DNA of 64,000 bases from Paracoccus denitrificans (GCA_003240735.1 QFNE01000014.1:1-64000); one strand, 5' to 3'; positions 17,258-26,597 are shown, counted from the stretch's first letter. The notes: generated by a model from the sequence alone, not told the origin. Program-made: numbers and translations.

Positions 17258-17974
17258 TCAGCGCAGGGCGTCCAGCGCCGCCCCCAGATCCAGCGCACCG
17301 TCATAAAGGGCGCGTCCGGAAATCGCCCCCGCGATGACCCCGGTATCGCGAAGCTGGATCAGGTCTTCCAGCCGCGAGACGCCACCCGAGGCAATGACCG
17401 GGATATCGACCGCGCGGGCAAGATCAGCGGTCGCCTTCACGTTGGGCCCGCCCATCGCGCCATCCCGGTCGATGTCGGTATAGATGATGGCCGCGACGCC
17501 CGCGTCCTGAAAGCTGCGCGCCAGATCCGTCGCCATGACGTCGGTTTCGGTGGCCCATCCGCGCGTTGCCACGCGACCGGCCCGCGCATCAATCCCGACC
17601 GCGATCTGACCGGGATAGGCCGCAGCGGCGTCGCGCACCAGCTGCGGGTTTTCGACGGCCACGGTTCCTAGAATGACCCGAGAGATGCCGCGATCCAGCC
17701 ACCGCGCAATCGTTTCCATGTCCCGGATTCCACCACCCAGCTGGACGGGAATATCCACCGCCTCGATGATGGTCGATACGGCATCTGCGTTGACAGGACG
17801 TCCTGCAAAGGCGCCGTTCAGGTCGACAAGGTGCAGCCACTGCGCGCCTGCGTCCTGAAACACGCGCGCCTGCTTGGCGGGCTCTGTCCCGAAGACGGTT
17901 GCCGCATCCATTTCGCCGCGCAGCAAGCGCACGCATGCGCCGTCCTTCAGATCGATGGCGGGGTACAGGATCAT
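17258..17974 (-). CDS. hisA: Phosphoribosylformimino-AICAR ribotide isomerase
   Basis: HisA catalyses the Amadori isomerisation in histidine biosynthesis. The 238-residue (beta/alpha)8 barrel starts MILYPAIDLKDG with the catalytic Asp8. It has both phosphate-binding repeats (QLGGGIRDMET near 79-89 and ASGGVSRLEDL near the C-terminus), and GIDAR and YTDIDRDG carry the second catalytic region. The frame is open for 25 codons upstream, but the ATG at 17972-17974 gives the family start. The gene stands without hisF or hisH beside it; secG follows on the same strand after about 100 bases. Confidence 0.95.
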   Translation of the reverse strand: MILYPAIDLKDGACVRLLRGEMDAATVFGTEPAKQARVFQDAGAQWLHLVDLNGAFAGRPVNADAVSTIIEAVDIPVQLGGGIRDMETIARWLDRGISRVILGTVAVENPQLVRDAAAAYPGQIAVGIDARAGRVATRGWATETDVMATDLARSFQDAGVAAIIYTDIDRDGAMGGPNVKATADLARAVDIPVIASGGVSRLEDLIQLRDTGVIAGAISGRALYDGALDLGAALDALR

Positions 17975-18120
17975 GGCGCAGCTTTCCGGATCAGGGCGGG
18001 TTGCGCGCTTGTTGCCACATGGGCCGCGGCGGGGGAAGACAGCCCGCAACCTTACGTCACGCTTGAAGGAATCGCGTCATCGGCGCGTGATGACGGCCAT
18101 CGAAGGGGGAGGGAGACCCA

Positions 18121-18516
18121 ATGAGAAAACTGACATTCGCCGCCATCTGCGCGGCAGCGACACTGTTTGGCACGACAGCCATGGCCGCCGACGCGATCGA
18201 GGGCGTGTGGCAGACGCAGCCGGACGACGGCGTGCTGGCGCTGGTCCAGATCGGGCCGTGCGGCCCTGCGTTTTGCGGCAAGATCGTGAAATCCTATCGC
18301 GGCAAGGAAGAGGTCAAGTCCGCCCACACCGGCAAACAGATCGTCATCGACATGAAGCCCGGGGGCGAGGGGAAGTATACCGGCAAGGTGCTGCGCCCCG
18401 CAGACAACAAGATCTATAACGGCAAGGTCTCGATCAGCGGCAAGTCGATGAAGCTGTCCGGCTGTGTCGCAGGCGGGCTGATCTGCAAAAGCCAGACCTG
18501 GACGAAGGTTCAGTAA
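18121..18516 (+). CDS. Secreted DUF2147 protein
   Basis: The 131-residue protein has a signal peptide (KLTFAAICAAATLFGTTAMA). The mature part fits DUF2147: IEGVWQTQPDDGVLALVQIG, then a beta-rich domain with GPCGPAFCGKIV and a late cysteine pair in LSGCVAGGLICKSQTW. The family is found in the periplasm of many proteobacteria and has a lipocalin-like beta fold; its role is unknown. A strong ribosome-binding site (GGGGGAGGGAG) precedes the ATG. It is divergent from hisA. Confidence 0.85.
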   Translation: MRKLTFAAICAAATLFGTTAMAADAIEGVWQTQPDDGVLALVQIGPCGPAFCGKIVKSYRGKEEVKSAHTGKQIVIDMKPGGEGKYTGKVLRPADNKIYNGKVSISGKSMKLSGCVAGGLICKSQTWTKVQ

Positions 18517-18531
18517 ACCGCACCGCAGAAG

Positions 18532-18570
18532 GCGGGGGCTGCCTGCCCCCGCACCCCCGGGGATACTTGC
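18532..18570. repeat. GC-rich palindromic intergenic element with terminator-like hairpin
   Basis: A perfect stem (GCGGGGGC pairing with GCCCCCGC across TGCCT) is followed by ACCCCCGGGGATACTTG. The combination of a G/C hairpin plus CCCCGGGATA-type tail resembles a dispersed intergenic repeat I associate with Rhodobacteraceae genomes, usually found just after genes. Here it lies between the convergent DUF2147 and edd genes, where it could also end transcription. Confidence 0.55.
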
Positions 18571-18591
18571 GTGACGAAGAGGCGCCCCGCG

Positions 18592-20391
18592 TCAGACGAC
18601 GATGCCCGCCCCTTCGTCGACAGGTGCGGCGTGTTCGCGGAACGCCTTGAACAGCTCTCGACCCATGCCTTCACTGCTGCGCAGGGGGTCGAACGGAGCA
18701 GGGTCACGTAGTTCGAATCCCGCCTCCAAGCATTCGAGGATGCCGTTCTTTGCATCCAGTCGCATCAGGTCGCCGTCGCGCACCTTGGACAGCGGACCGC
18801 CGCGCGCCGCCTCGGGCGAGACGTGGATGGCGGCCGGGACCTTGCCTGACGCGCCCGACATGCGACCGTCCGTCACCAGCGCAACCCGCAACCCGCGATC
18901 CAGCAGGACCGACAGCGTCGGTGTCAGTGAATGAAGTTCGGGCATGCCGTTGGCGTGCGGCCCCTGGAAGCGGACGACGACAATGGTGTCTTCGGTGAAC
19001 TCACCCGCCTTGAACGCGGCCTTGACCTCTTCCTGATCGGAAAAGACGCGGGCTTTCGCTTCAATGAACTGAAGTTCGGGTTTCACGGCGCTGGCCTTGA
19101 TGACCGCGCGACCGAGGTTCCCGGCCAGCATGTGCAGGCCCCCGGTCGGCGCGAACGGGTCGTTGGCGGGGCGAACGATCTTGTCGTTCAGGCTTTCCCG
19201 CGCCCCTTCAGTCCAGACGACGGTATCACCGTCGAGTTTCGGTTCGTGGGTATAGCGTTCCAGCCCGTCGCCCGCGACGGTGCGCACATCCTCGTGCAGC
19301 AACCCAGCCGACAGAAGCTGCCCGATCAGATAGCCGAGGCCGCCTGCCGCGTGAAAATGGTTCACGTCCGCCAGACCGTTCGGATAGACCCGCGCCATCA
19401 GCGGCACGGCTTGGCTGATGTCGTGGAAATCTTCCAGATCGAGGATGATTCCGGCTGCGCGCGCCATGGCGGGCAGGTGGATCACGAGGTTCGTCGAGCC
19501 TCCGGTCGCCATCAGACCGACCAGCCCGTTGACGAACGCGCGTTCGTCCAGAATTTCAGCCGTGGGACGCCAGTCGTTCCCCAACCGCGTGATCTGGGCC
19601 GCACGGGTGACACCGGCCACGGTCAGCGCTTCACGCAGGGGGGTGTTGGGGTTGACGAAGCTTGCACCCGGCAGGTGCAGGCCCATGAACTCCATCAGCA
19701 TCTGGTTGGTGTTGGCGGTGCCATAGAAGGTGCAGGTCCCCGGGGCGTGATAGCTGGCCATTTCCGCAGCCATCAACGCGTCGCGGCCGATCTTGCCGGC
19801 GGCGAATTCCTGACGCACCCGGGATTTTTCGTCATTCGGCAGGCCGGACGGCATCGGGCCGGCGGGCAGGAACACCGCCGGCACATGGCCGAATGTCGCC
19901 GCTGCGATGACCAGCCCGGGCACGATCTTGTCGCAGATACCCAGCCAGACCGAGCTGTCGAAGACGTCGTGTGACATCGCAACGCCCGCCGCCAGCGCGA
20001 TGACGTCGCGCGAAAACAGCGACAGCTCCATCCCCGGGCGGCCCTGGGTCACGCCGTCGCACATCGCGGGCACGCCGCCCGCCACCTGAACGGTCGCGCC
20101 TGCGGCGTGGCCTGCGCGGCGGATCAGATCGGGAAACCGTTCATACGGCTGATGCGCGGACAGCATGTCGTTATAGGCGGTGATGATCCCGATGTTCGGG
20201 CGCGCGGTCAGGGCCAGATCGGCCTTGTCGTCCATCGCGGCGTAGGCGTGGGCCTGATTGCCACAGGACAGATGCGCACGACGCGGCCCATCTTCGGCCG
20301 CGCGCGCGATCTTGTTCAGATAAGCGGCGCGCGTGGCGGCAGAGCGTTCGCGGATACGGTCGGTGACGCGGGCGATTTTATCGTTGAGCAT
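18592..20391 (-). CDS. edd: Phosphogluconate dehydratase
   Basis: Edd dehydrates 6-phosphogluconate to KDPG in the Entner-Doudoroff pathway. The 599-residue product matches the Edd branch of the IlvD/Edd family. Its [4Fe-4S]-ligand cysteines include Cys153 (GICDKIVPG) and Cys220 (PGTCTFYGTANT), with GGVPAMCDGVTQG preceding them. The C-terminal RMSGASGKVPAAIHVSPEA is the family signature. The ATG is at 20389-20391. No eda or zwf gene is adjacent. A palindrome resembling a GntR operator lies 40 bases upstream, so gluconate-responsive control is likely. Confidence 0.95.
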   Translation of the reverse strand: MLNDKIARVTDRIRERSAATRAAYLNKIARAAEDGPRRAHLSCGNQAHAYAAMDDKADLALTARPNIGIITAYNDMLSAHQPYERFPDLIRRAGHAAGATVQVAGGVPAMCDGVTQGRPGMELSLFSRDVIALAAGVAMSHDVFDSSVWLGICDKIVPGLVIAAATFGHVPAVFLPAGPMPSGLPNDEKSRVRQEFAAGKIGRDALMAAEMASYHAPGTCTFYGTANTNQMLMEFMGLHLPGASFVNPNTPLREALTVAGVTRAAQITRLGNDWRPTAEILDERAFVNGLVGLMATGGSTNLVIHLPAMARAAGIILDLEDFHDISQAVPLMARVYPNGLADVNHFHAAGGLGYLIGQLLSAGLLHEDVRTVAGDGLERYTHEPKLDGDTVVWTEGARESLNDKIVRPANDPFAPTGGLHMLAGNLGRAVIKASAVKPELQFIEAKARVFSDQEEVKAAFKAGEFTEDTIVVVRFQGPHANGMPELHSLTPTLSVLLDRGLRVALVTDGRMSGASGKVPAAIHVSPEAARGGPLSKVRDGDLMRLDAKNGILECLEAGFELRDPAPFDPLRSSEGMGRELFKAFREHAAPVDEGAGIVV

Positions 20392-20430
20392 GGCAATTCC
20401 CCAATGGCCGGGCGCTGATCAGACAATAAA

Positions 20431-20446
20431 CAGTTAGCGGTAACAG
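20431..20446. promoter_or_regulatory. GntR-like (LacI-family) operator upstream of edd
   Basis: The imperfect palindrome CAGTTAGCGGTAACAG has 12 of 16 symmetrical positions. On the edd strand it reads CTGTTACCGCTAACTG, close to the GntR operator type TGTTACC-GGTAACA known from gluconate regulons. It sits 40-55 bases before the edd start codon, a position suited to repression. No regulator gene is in the window. Confidence 0.5.
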
Positions 20447-20525
20447 TTCAACCTGACGCAAAGATGCTTTTCCGCACGGCCCTGTGCGGCTATACCCCCG
20501 CCGGACCTGTGCGAAGGATGCAGCA

Positions 20526-21818
20526 ATGGCTAACGTAGTGGTTGTCGGGGCCCAGTGGGGCGACGAGGGCAAAGGCAAGATCGTCGACTGGCTGAGCGAA
20601 CGGGCCGATATCATCGCCCGGTTTCAGGGCGGCCATAACGCGGGCCACACGCTCGTCATCGGCAATCAGGTGTTCAAGCTGTCGCTGCTGCCGTCGGGGA
20701 TCGTGCGCAAGGGCAAGATGGCCGTGATCGGGAACGGTGTCGTTCTGGACCCGTGGTCGCTATTTGCGGAGATCGACAAGCTGGCGGCGCAAGGGGTCGA
20801 GATTTCGACGGACAACCTGATGATCGCCGAAAACACGCCGCTGATTTTGCCGCTGCATCAGGATTTGGACCAGCTGCGCGAGGAAGCCGCTGGCGCGTCC
20901 AAGATTGGCACCACGGGTCGCGGTATTGGTCCGGCCTATGAAGACAAGGTCGGGCGCCGCTCGATCCGTCTGGCGGATCTGGCCGATGATGAAACGCTGG
21001 AATCGCGACTGGACCGTCTGCTGGCACACCACGATGCGCTGCGTCAGGGTTTGGGGGCTGAACCCATCGACCGCGCGGCGCTGACCGCGAAGCTGAAGGA
21101 AGTGGCGCCAAAGCTGTTGCCTTATGCCCAACCGGTCTGGAAAATTCTGGGCGACGCCCGCAAGGCGGGCAAGCGCATCCTGTTCGAAGGCGCGCAAGGA
21201 TCGCTGCTGGATATCGACTTCGGGACATATCCGTTCGTGACCTCGTCCACGACGATGTCGGGGATGGCGGCGACCGGCACGGGCGTCGGGCCCTCGACCA
21301 TCGGGTTCGTACTTGGGATCGTCAAAGCCTATACCACGCGCGTCGGATCGGGGCCGTTCCCGACCGAGCTTGACGACGCTGACGGCCAGCGTCTGGGCGA
21401 GCGCGGCCACGAATTCGGCACCGTCACCGGCCGCAAGCGCCGTTGTGGCTGGTTCGATGCGGTTCTCGTGCGCCAGACCTGTGCGATTTCCGGCGTGGAC
21501 GGTATCGCGCTGACCAAGCTGGACGTGCTGGACGGGTTCGAGACGCTGAAAATCTGCGTCGGCTACGAAATCGACGGTCAGCATTATGACTATCTGCCGA
21601 CCGCTGCGGCGTTGCAGAACCGTGTCACGCCGATCTATGAGGAAACGGACGGCTGGTCGGAATCGACCCAAGGCGCGCGCAGCTGGGCCGACCTTCCCGC
21701 CGCGGCGATCAAGTATGTGCGCCGGATCGAGGAGCTGATCCAGTGCCCCGTCGCCCTGCTGTCGACCAGCCCTGAACGCGACGACACCATCCTTGTCACC
21801 GACCCCTTTGCCGACTGA
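20526..21818 (+). CDS. purA: Adenylosuccinate synthetase
   Basis: PurA joins IMP and aspartate with GTP on the path to AMP. The 430-residue product begins ANVVVVGAQWGDEGKGKIVD with the GTP loop GDEGKGK at 12-18 and the catalytic Asp13. It continues with GGHNAGHT, the IMP site TTGRGIGPAYEDK, and the C-terminal KLDVLDG region. The ATG at 20526 was chosen over an open frame starting further upstream because it gives the family N-terminus. It is divergent from edd. Confidence 0.97.
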   Translation: MANVVVVGAQWGDEGKGKIVDWLSERADIIARFQGGHNAGHTLVIGNQVFKLSLLPSGIVRKGKMAVIGNGVVLDPWSLFAEIDKLAAQGVEISTDNLMIAENTPLILPLHQDLDQLREEAAGASKIGTTGRGIGPAYEDKVGRRSIRLADLADDETLESRLDRLLAHHDALRQGLGAEPIDRAALTAKLKEVAPKLLPYAQPVWKILGDARKAGKRILFEGAQGSLLDIDFGTYPFVTSSTTMSGMAATGTGVGPSTIGFVLGIVKAYTTRVGSGPFPTELDDADGQRLGERGHEFGTVTGRKRRCGWFDAVLVRQTCAISGVDGIALTKLDVLDGFETLKICVGYEIDGQHYDYLPTAAALQNRVTPIYEETDGWSESTQGARSWADLPAAAIKYVRRIEELIQCPVALLSTSPERDDTILVTDPFAD

Positions 21819-21821
21819 CGC

Positions 21822-22142
21822 ATGGCGGCTGGCAATAACCCCGGCATGGATCTGGCGGCCCGCAAGCGCTGGTCGCTGATCCTGCTGGTTCTGTGGTTGC
21901 CGCTTTATGTCGTTCTGGTGTGGGTGGCGCTGAACCTTGGCTATGACCACTGGGGCCGCCCCCCGATCTGGGTCGAGGCACCCATCTACCTCATCCTGGC
22001 CTTTGTCTGGGCGCTGCCGTTCAAGCGCGTCTTTCTGGGCGCGGGACGTGGCGCCACGCCGGAAGAAGAGGCCGAGGCCCGCCACCGCGCCCGGGGGTTG
22101 AGCATGGGCGACGGCCCCATCGGACCGAAAGCGCCCCGGTGA
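21822..22142 (+). CDS. DUF2842-type small membrane protein
   Basis: The protein has 106 residues with two hydrophobic helices (SLILLVLWLPLYVVLVWVAL and APIYLILAFVWALPFKRVF) and a charged tail. The second helix ending WALPFK matches my recollection of the DUF2842 family of Rhodobacteraceae; the role is unknown. The first ATG is three bases after purA, and an internal ATG (21846, MDLAARKRW) may be the true start. Its stop overlaps the start of the thiamine diphosphokinase gene, so purA and these two genes probably form one operon. Confidence 0.75.
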   Translation: MAAGNNPGMDLAARKRWSLILLVLWLPLYVVLVWVALNLGYDHWGRPPIWVEAPIYLILAFVWALPFKRVFLGAGRGATPEEEAEARHRARGLSMGDGPIGPKAPR

Positions 22143-22801
22143 CGGCGGTCGTGACTTCTGCGCGCGGCGTCACCCTGATCGGCGGGGGCGCGGTCACCTC
22201 AGAAGACCTGACACTTGCGCGGGAACTGGCACCAAGACTCGTCGCGGCTGATGGCGGGGCGGACTCCGCTTTGGCGTTGGGAAAAACGCCCGACGCCGTG
22301 ATCGGTGACCTGGATTCGATTTCGGACGATGCGCGCAAGGTGATCCCCGCTGACCGCATCCACCATGTTGCCGAACAAGACAGCACTGATTTCGAAAAAT
22401 GCCTGACCCGGATCGACGCACCGTTCGTGGTGGCTGTCGGGTTTGCGGGTCGCAGGCTGGATCATACATTGGCCGCGCTGAACGTGCTGGTCCGCACCGT
22501 GCATCCGCAGTGCTTTCTGCTGGCCGCAGAGGATGTGGCGTTCGTTCCGCCGGCCCAGCTGTCGCTGGACATGCCGCCCGGGACCAGACTGTCCCTGTTC
22601 CCTATGGGCCGGGTCAACGGCAAAAGCCAAGGCCTGCGCTGGCCGATCAAGGGGCTGGAATTTGCGCCGGCCGGACGGATCGGCACTTCGAACGAAACGA
22701 CCGGGCCGGTTGAGCTGTCGCTGAACGGCCCGGTCATTCTGATGCTACCGCGCGCGTATCTGGGCGCGGCAATGGAAGGTTGCGGGATCAGCGTCCCCTG
22801 A
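22139..22801 (+). CDS. Thiamine diphosphokinase
   Basis: This enzyme transfers pyrophosphate from ATP to thiamine, giving the coenzyme ThDP. The 220-residue product has the family motifs: LVAADGGADSALALG, DAVIGDLDSISDDAR, QDSTDFEKCL and GFAGRRLDHTLAALNVL. These bind nucleotide, metal and thiamine. The C-terminal beta domain includes SNETTGPVELSL. The start is GTG, overlapping the preceding stop (GTGA). The 3' end overlaps the convergent ABC permease gene by 14 bases. Confidence 0.9.
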   Translation: MTAVVTSARGVTLIGGGAVTSEDLTLARELAPRLVAADGGADSALALGKTPDAVIGDLDSISDDARKVIPADRIHHVAEQDSTDFEKCLTRIDAPFVVAVGFAGRRLDHTLAALNVLVRTVHPQCFLLAAEDVAFVPPAQLSLDMPPGTRLSLFPMGRVNGKSQGLRWPIKGLEFAPAGRIGTSNETTGPVELSLNGPVILMLPRAYLGAAMEGCGISVP

Positions 22802-23789
22802 TCCGCGGGTCCATCGCATCGCGCAACCCGTCGCCGATGTAGTTCACGGTCAGCACGGTCAGCGAAATCAGGATGCCGGGCAGGATCACGCGGGTCGGGT
22901 ACATCTGCATCTGTTCGATTGCATCATACAAAAGACGCCCCCATGTCGGGAAATCGGGGGGAAAGCCCAGCCCAAGGAAGGACAACGCGGATTCGGTGAT
23001 GATGGCGCTGGCGATGCCCAATGTGGCCGCAACCATGATCGGCGACAGGACGTTGGGCAGCACGTGGCGGCGGATCATCCGTCCGCCGGGGGTGCCGATA
23101 GACTTGGCGGCAAGGATGAATTCACGCTCCTTCAATCCCAGCACGTCGCCGCGCACGATGCGGGCGGCCTGCATCCAGCTGGTGGCGCCGATGGCGGTCA
23201 CGATCAGCAGGAACGTGCCCATGCCGGGACCCATCGCCTTGGCCAAGGGTTCCCGAAAGAGCGTCACCATAAGCAGCAGAAGGGGCAGAAGCGGCAGCGC
23301 CAGAAACAGCTCGGTCAGCCGCATCAGCGGGCCGTCCAGACGGCGGAAATATCCGGACAGAACACCGATCGTCGTGCCAAGCGTGACCGCAATGACCATC
23401 GCCGTCAGCCCAACGGCCAGCGACACGCGCCCGCCGACTATCAACCGGGCCAGCATATCGCGTCCCAGCTGATCGGTGCCCAAGGGATGCGCCATGCTGA
23501 AGCCCTTGTTGCGCGCTCGGATGTCCACGAACCCCGGGTCGATGGTCCAGACATAGGGGCCGACGGTGACGAACAGGATGATGAAGACAAACACCACCAG
23601 CCCGATCATGGCGCCCCGGTGACGGCGGAACTGTCGCCAGACGTCGCGCCACTGGTTGCGGGTCGCGGGTGCAGGCTCACCCGCCTCGACCGGGACGTTC
23701 GGGGGCAGCATGCCGGCGCCACCGCCTGCGGATTGGGCGATCAGCTCTGCCCGGTTCAGCGCGTCCTGTCGTGGTGTTGGGTCAGTCAT
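22788..23789 (-). CDS. ABC transporter permease, DppC/OppC type
   Basis: The 333-residue inner-membrane subunit belongs to a peptide/opine/nickel-family importer. A long polar N-terminus (about 50 residues) precedes the first helix (GAMIGLVVFVFIILFVTVGPYVW), and about five more helices follow. HPLGTDQLGRDMLARLIVGGRVSL is the DppC-type signature. The cytoplasmic EAA loop includes KEREFILAAKSIGTPGGRMIRRHVLPN, which contacts the ATPase. The gene overlaps its partner permease by 8 bases. It forms the SBP-permease-permease arm of a transporter whose ATPase is divergent. Confidence 0.93.
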   Translation of the reverse strand: MTDPTPRQDALNRAELIAQSAGGGAGMLPPNVPVEAGEPAPATRNQWRDVWRQFRRHRGAMIGLVVFVFIILFVTVGPYVWTIDPGFVDIRARNKGFSMAHPLGTDQLGRDMLARLIVGGRVSLAVGLTAMVIAVTLGTTIGVLSGYFRRLDGPLMRLTELFLALPLLPLLLLMVTLFREPLAKAMGPGMGTFLLIVTAIGATSWMQAARIVRGDVLGLKEREFILAAKSIGTPGGRMIRRHVLPNVLSPIMVAATLGIASAIITESALSFLGLGFPPDFPTWGRLLYDAIEQMQMYPTRVILPGILISLTVLTVNYIGDGLRDAMDPRIRGR

Positions 23790-24789
23790 AGCGGATCCGG
23801 GGGTCTAGAAAGCCGTAGATGAGGTCTGCGATCAGGGTGAAGACCACGATCAGGATCGCAAAGATGAAGGTCAGCGTCAGGACCATCGGGATGTCGTTGG
23901 CGTGGATTGCCGAAATCAGCAGCTGTCCCAATCCGTTCACCTTGAAGACCTGTTCGGTGATGATCGCGCCGCCGAAGACGGCGGGCAGGCCCAGCGCGAT
24001 GACGGTGACCACCGGGATCAGGCTGTTGCGCAGAACGTGTTTCATCACCACGACACGTTCCCGCAGACCCTTGGCGCGGGCGGTCCGGACATAGTCCTGC
24101 TGCAGGTTGTCCAGCATGGATGCCCGCATGAAGCGGCTAATCTGCGCGGCGTTGTAAAGCGCCAGCACTGTCACCGGCATTACCATCTGGCGCAGCTGTG
24201 CCTTGAAACTGGCCCAGTCACGCACGACCAGCGTCGTGTCATAGATCGACGGAAACCACTGCAGGTTCACGGCGAAGATGATGATGAACACCACCCCGGT
24301 GAAGAAGGTGGGCATCGAAAACCCGATCATCGACACGAACGTGCCGATCTGGTCGAACCACGAATACTGCTTGTAAGCCGAGATGATCCCGATGGGGATC
24401 GCGATCAGGACGCCGATCAGATAGCTGAGGCCGACGACCGTCAGGGTTTGCGGCAAACGCTGCGCGATCACGTCAAAGACCGGGCTACGGGACTGAAAGC
24501 TGATGATCCGCTGCGCGCCGCCAGACAGGTTGGTTCCGAACCAGTGGTCGAGCCAGAACAGCGGCTCGACCCAGAAGAACTGCTTCAGCCACAGGACATA
24601 GCGAACGTACCACGCCTCGCCGAGGCCGAGTGCTTCACGCATGCGTTCGCGGACTTCGGGTGGCACGGTCAGGGGCACATCGCCCAAGGGGTCGCCCGGT
24701 GACAGTTCCAGAAGCAGGAAGATCACCAGAGAGATGAACAGCAATGTCGGGATCGCCAGCAACAATCGTCGCAGCGTATAGGTCAGCAT
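23782..24789 (-). CDS. ABC transporter permease, DppB/OppB type
   Basis: This is the 335-residue partner permease. It begins LTYTLRRLLLAIPTLLFISLVIFLLLELSPGDP, the standard OppB-type first helix. After an enlarged periplasmic loop (about 60-110) it has SFSMPTFFTGVVF-like membrane segments and the EAA loop DYVRTARAKGLRERVVVMKHVLRN. The periplasmic loop after the first helix is longer than in E. coli DppB. The gene lies about 107 bases downstream of the binding-protein gene and overlaps the next permease, indicating one transcript. Confidence 0.93.
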   Translation of the reverse strand: MLTYTLRRLLLAIPTLLFISLVIFLLLELSPGDPLGDVPLTVPPEVRERMREALGLGEAWYVRYVLWLKQFFWVEPLFWLDHWFGTNLSGGAQRIISFQSRSPVFDVIAQRLPQTLTVVGLSYLIGVLIAIPIGIISAYKQYSWFDQIGTFVSMIGFSMPTFFTGVVFIIIFAVNLQWFPSIYDTTLVVRDWASFKAQLRQMVMPVTVLALYNAAQISRFMRASMLDNLQQDYVRTARAKGLRERVVVMKHVLRNSLIPVVTVIALGLPAVFGGAIITEQVFKVNGLGQLLISAIHANDIPMVLTLTFIFAILIVVFTLIADLIYGFLDPRIRYD

Positions 24790-24896
24790 CCGGTCGTCCC
24801 CCAGACTTGACGCGAAGGTGGATCACGGCCGTATCGCTGGCCGCGCCTGAAGCCTGTCCGGGCAGTCACGCCGCCCGGACAGTCGCCATCAACCGA

Positions 24897-26597
24897 TCAC
24901 TTTGCGCGCGACCAGTCGGCCACGTTCCACATCTCGGTGTCCCATGGGTTGATCTTGAACCCGGCAAGCGTGTTCGACGTCGCGGACACGCGACCGCGCC
25001 AGATCAGGGGCAGGTGGGTCATCGTATCTTCGGTCAGGATCTTGTTCATCTGCTTGGCCAGTTCGGCGCGCTTCTCCGGATCACCGGTTTCGCCCAGCTG
25101 AACATTCAGCTTGTCGTAGTCCTCGTTGCAGAAACGGGCGGTGTTTTCACCCTGCCACTGGTTGTCCGGGCCGGGGATCTTGGAACAGATCCGCTCACCC
25201 AGATAGCTGGCCGGGTCTGTGCCGTCATAGACGTCGGTGAACATTTCCACGTCGGCGTAGAACTTGTTCATCGTATCGGGCGAGCCGGGGTCGGTCCCGA
25301 AGAACACGGACGCGTCGATCGAGCGCAGCTCGGTCTGCACGCCGATTTCAGACCACCACTGCTTGATCAGCGATTGGAAGTCCTGACGAACCGGGTTGAC
25401 CGAGGTCTGGAAGGTCAGCGACAGCTTGCGGCCATCCTTTTCGCGCACGCCGTCACCGCCTTGGGTCCAGCCGGCTTCGTCCAGCAGGGCCTTGGCTCCT
25501 TCGATGTCCTGCGTCAGACAGGCTTGCGATCCGGACGCATATTGTTCGGGCGCGTTCACCATGTCGCAGGTGGCGCGTCCGGTTTCGCCGTAACCGATTT
25601 CGTTCAGCAGGTTGCGGTCGATCGCCATCGACAGCGCCCGGCGCACCTTTTCGTCCGACAGGATCGGGTTCGGATGTTTGACGGTCGAGCGTTCGCCGTC
25701 CGGCAGGCTGGGCGAGGCATCGGTCGCGTTAAAGATGATGTGTTCCAGCTGTGTGCCAAAGCCAGCGGGAAAGGTGCCCTTACCTGCGGCAAGCATCTGG
25801 GCCATCACTTCGGGCGACAGCTGCATGTTCCAGGCGTAGTCGTACTCGCCGGTTTCCAGAACGGCGCGCGCCGCGGCCGCGGAATCGCCGCCACCCTTCA
25901 GGTTCACGCGGCTGAAGGCGGGCTTGTCCGCCTCGCGGTACTCCGAGTTCGCCTCGAACGTGGCGACGTCGTTGGTCCGGAACTCGACCACCTTGAAGGG
26001 ACCCGTGCCGATCGGCTTGAAGTTCTGTTCGGTGCAGGTCGGGGCCTTGTCACCGATGCAGGCTTCGAACTGAGCCTTCTGGATCACCGGCGCGAGGCTG
26101 CCCACGAACGCTGAATAAGGGTAGGGGCGCGGTTCGTCATAGGTGATCTTGACGGTCAGCGGATCGACCACCTCGACCGATTTGATCCCTTCGAACTTGG
26201 CTGCCTGCGCGCAACCGCCGGTCTCGCTCATGCAGTAGTCGGCGGTGAACTTGACGTCGTCGGCGGTCAGGGGCGTGCCGTCCGACCATTTGACGCCGTC
26301 TTTCAGTTTCCACGTGATCGACGTGAAGTCAGCCGAGACGCCGCCATTTTCGACCGTGGGGATTTCCGCGGCCAGTCGGGGGAAGATCTCGCCCGTCTCG
26401 TTGAAGCCGGCCAACGGTTCCAGCACCAGCGACGACGCGGTCATGTCCTTGGTGCCTGCCGAGAGATAGACGTTCATCGTGCTGGGTGCCTGCCAGTACA
26501 GCATGTTCAGCTGCCCATCGGCCCCGCGTTCGGCCAGCGCGGTGCCCGCAGTCGCAGCCAATGCGACACCGCTTAGAAGGATGGCGTTCAATTTCAT
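24897..26597 (-). CDS. ABC transporter substrate-binding protein (SBP_bac_5)
   Basis: The 566-residue periplasmic protein has signal peptide KLNAILLSGVALAATAGTALA. The mature protein is a family 5 extracellular solute-binding protein: LNMLYWQAPSTMNVYLS, SITWKLKDGVKWSDGTPLTADDVKFTA, GTGPFKVVEF and DRNLLNEIGYGE. The family binds peptides, opines, nickel or glycosides. The substrate cannot be assigned, but the adjacent amidohydrolase and FAD oxidoreductase suggest an amino-acid derivative. A gap of about 300 bases separates it from the divergent ATPase gene and should contain both promoters. Confidence 0.93.
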   Translation of the reverse strand: MKLNAILLSGVALAATAGTALAERGADGQLNMLYWQAPSTMNVYLSAGTKDMTASSLVLEPLAGFNETGEIFPRLAAEIPTVENGGVSADFTSITWKLKDGVKWSDGTPLTADDVKFTADYCMSETGGCAQAAKFEGIKSVEVVDPLTVKITYDEPRPYPYSAFVGSLAPVIQKAQFEACIGDKAPTCTEQNFKPIGTGPFKVVEFRTNDVATFEANSEYREADKPAFSRVNLKGGGDSAAAARAVLETGEYDYAWNMQLSPEVMAQMLAAGKGTFPAGFGTQLEHIIFNATDASPSLPDGERSTVKHPNPILSDEKVRRALSMAIDRNLLNEIGYGETGRATCDMVNAPEQYASGSQACLTQDIEGAKALLDEAGWTQGGDGVREKDGRKLSLTFQTSVNPVRQDFQSLIKQWWSEIGVQTELRSIDASVFFGTDPGSPDTMNKFYADVEMFTDVYDGTDPASYLGERICSKIPGPDNQWQGENTARFCNEDYDKLNVQLGETGDPEKRAELAKQMNKILTEDTMTHLPLIWRGRVSATSNTLAGFKINPWDTEMWNVADWSRAK

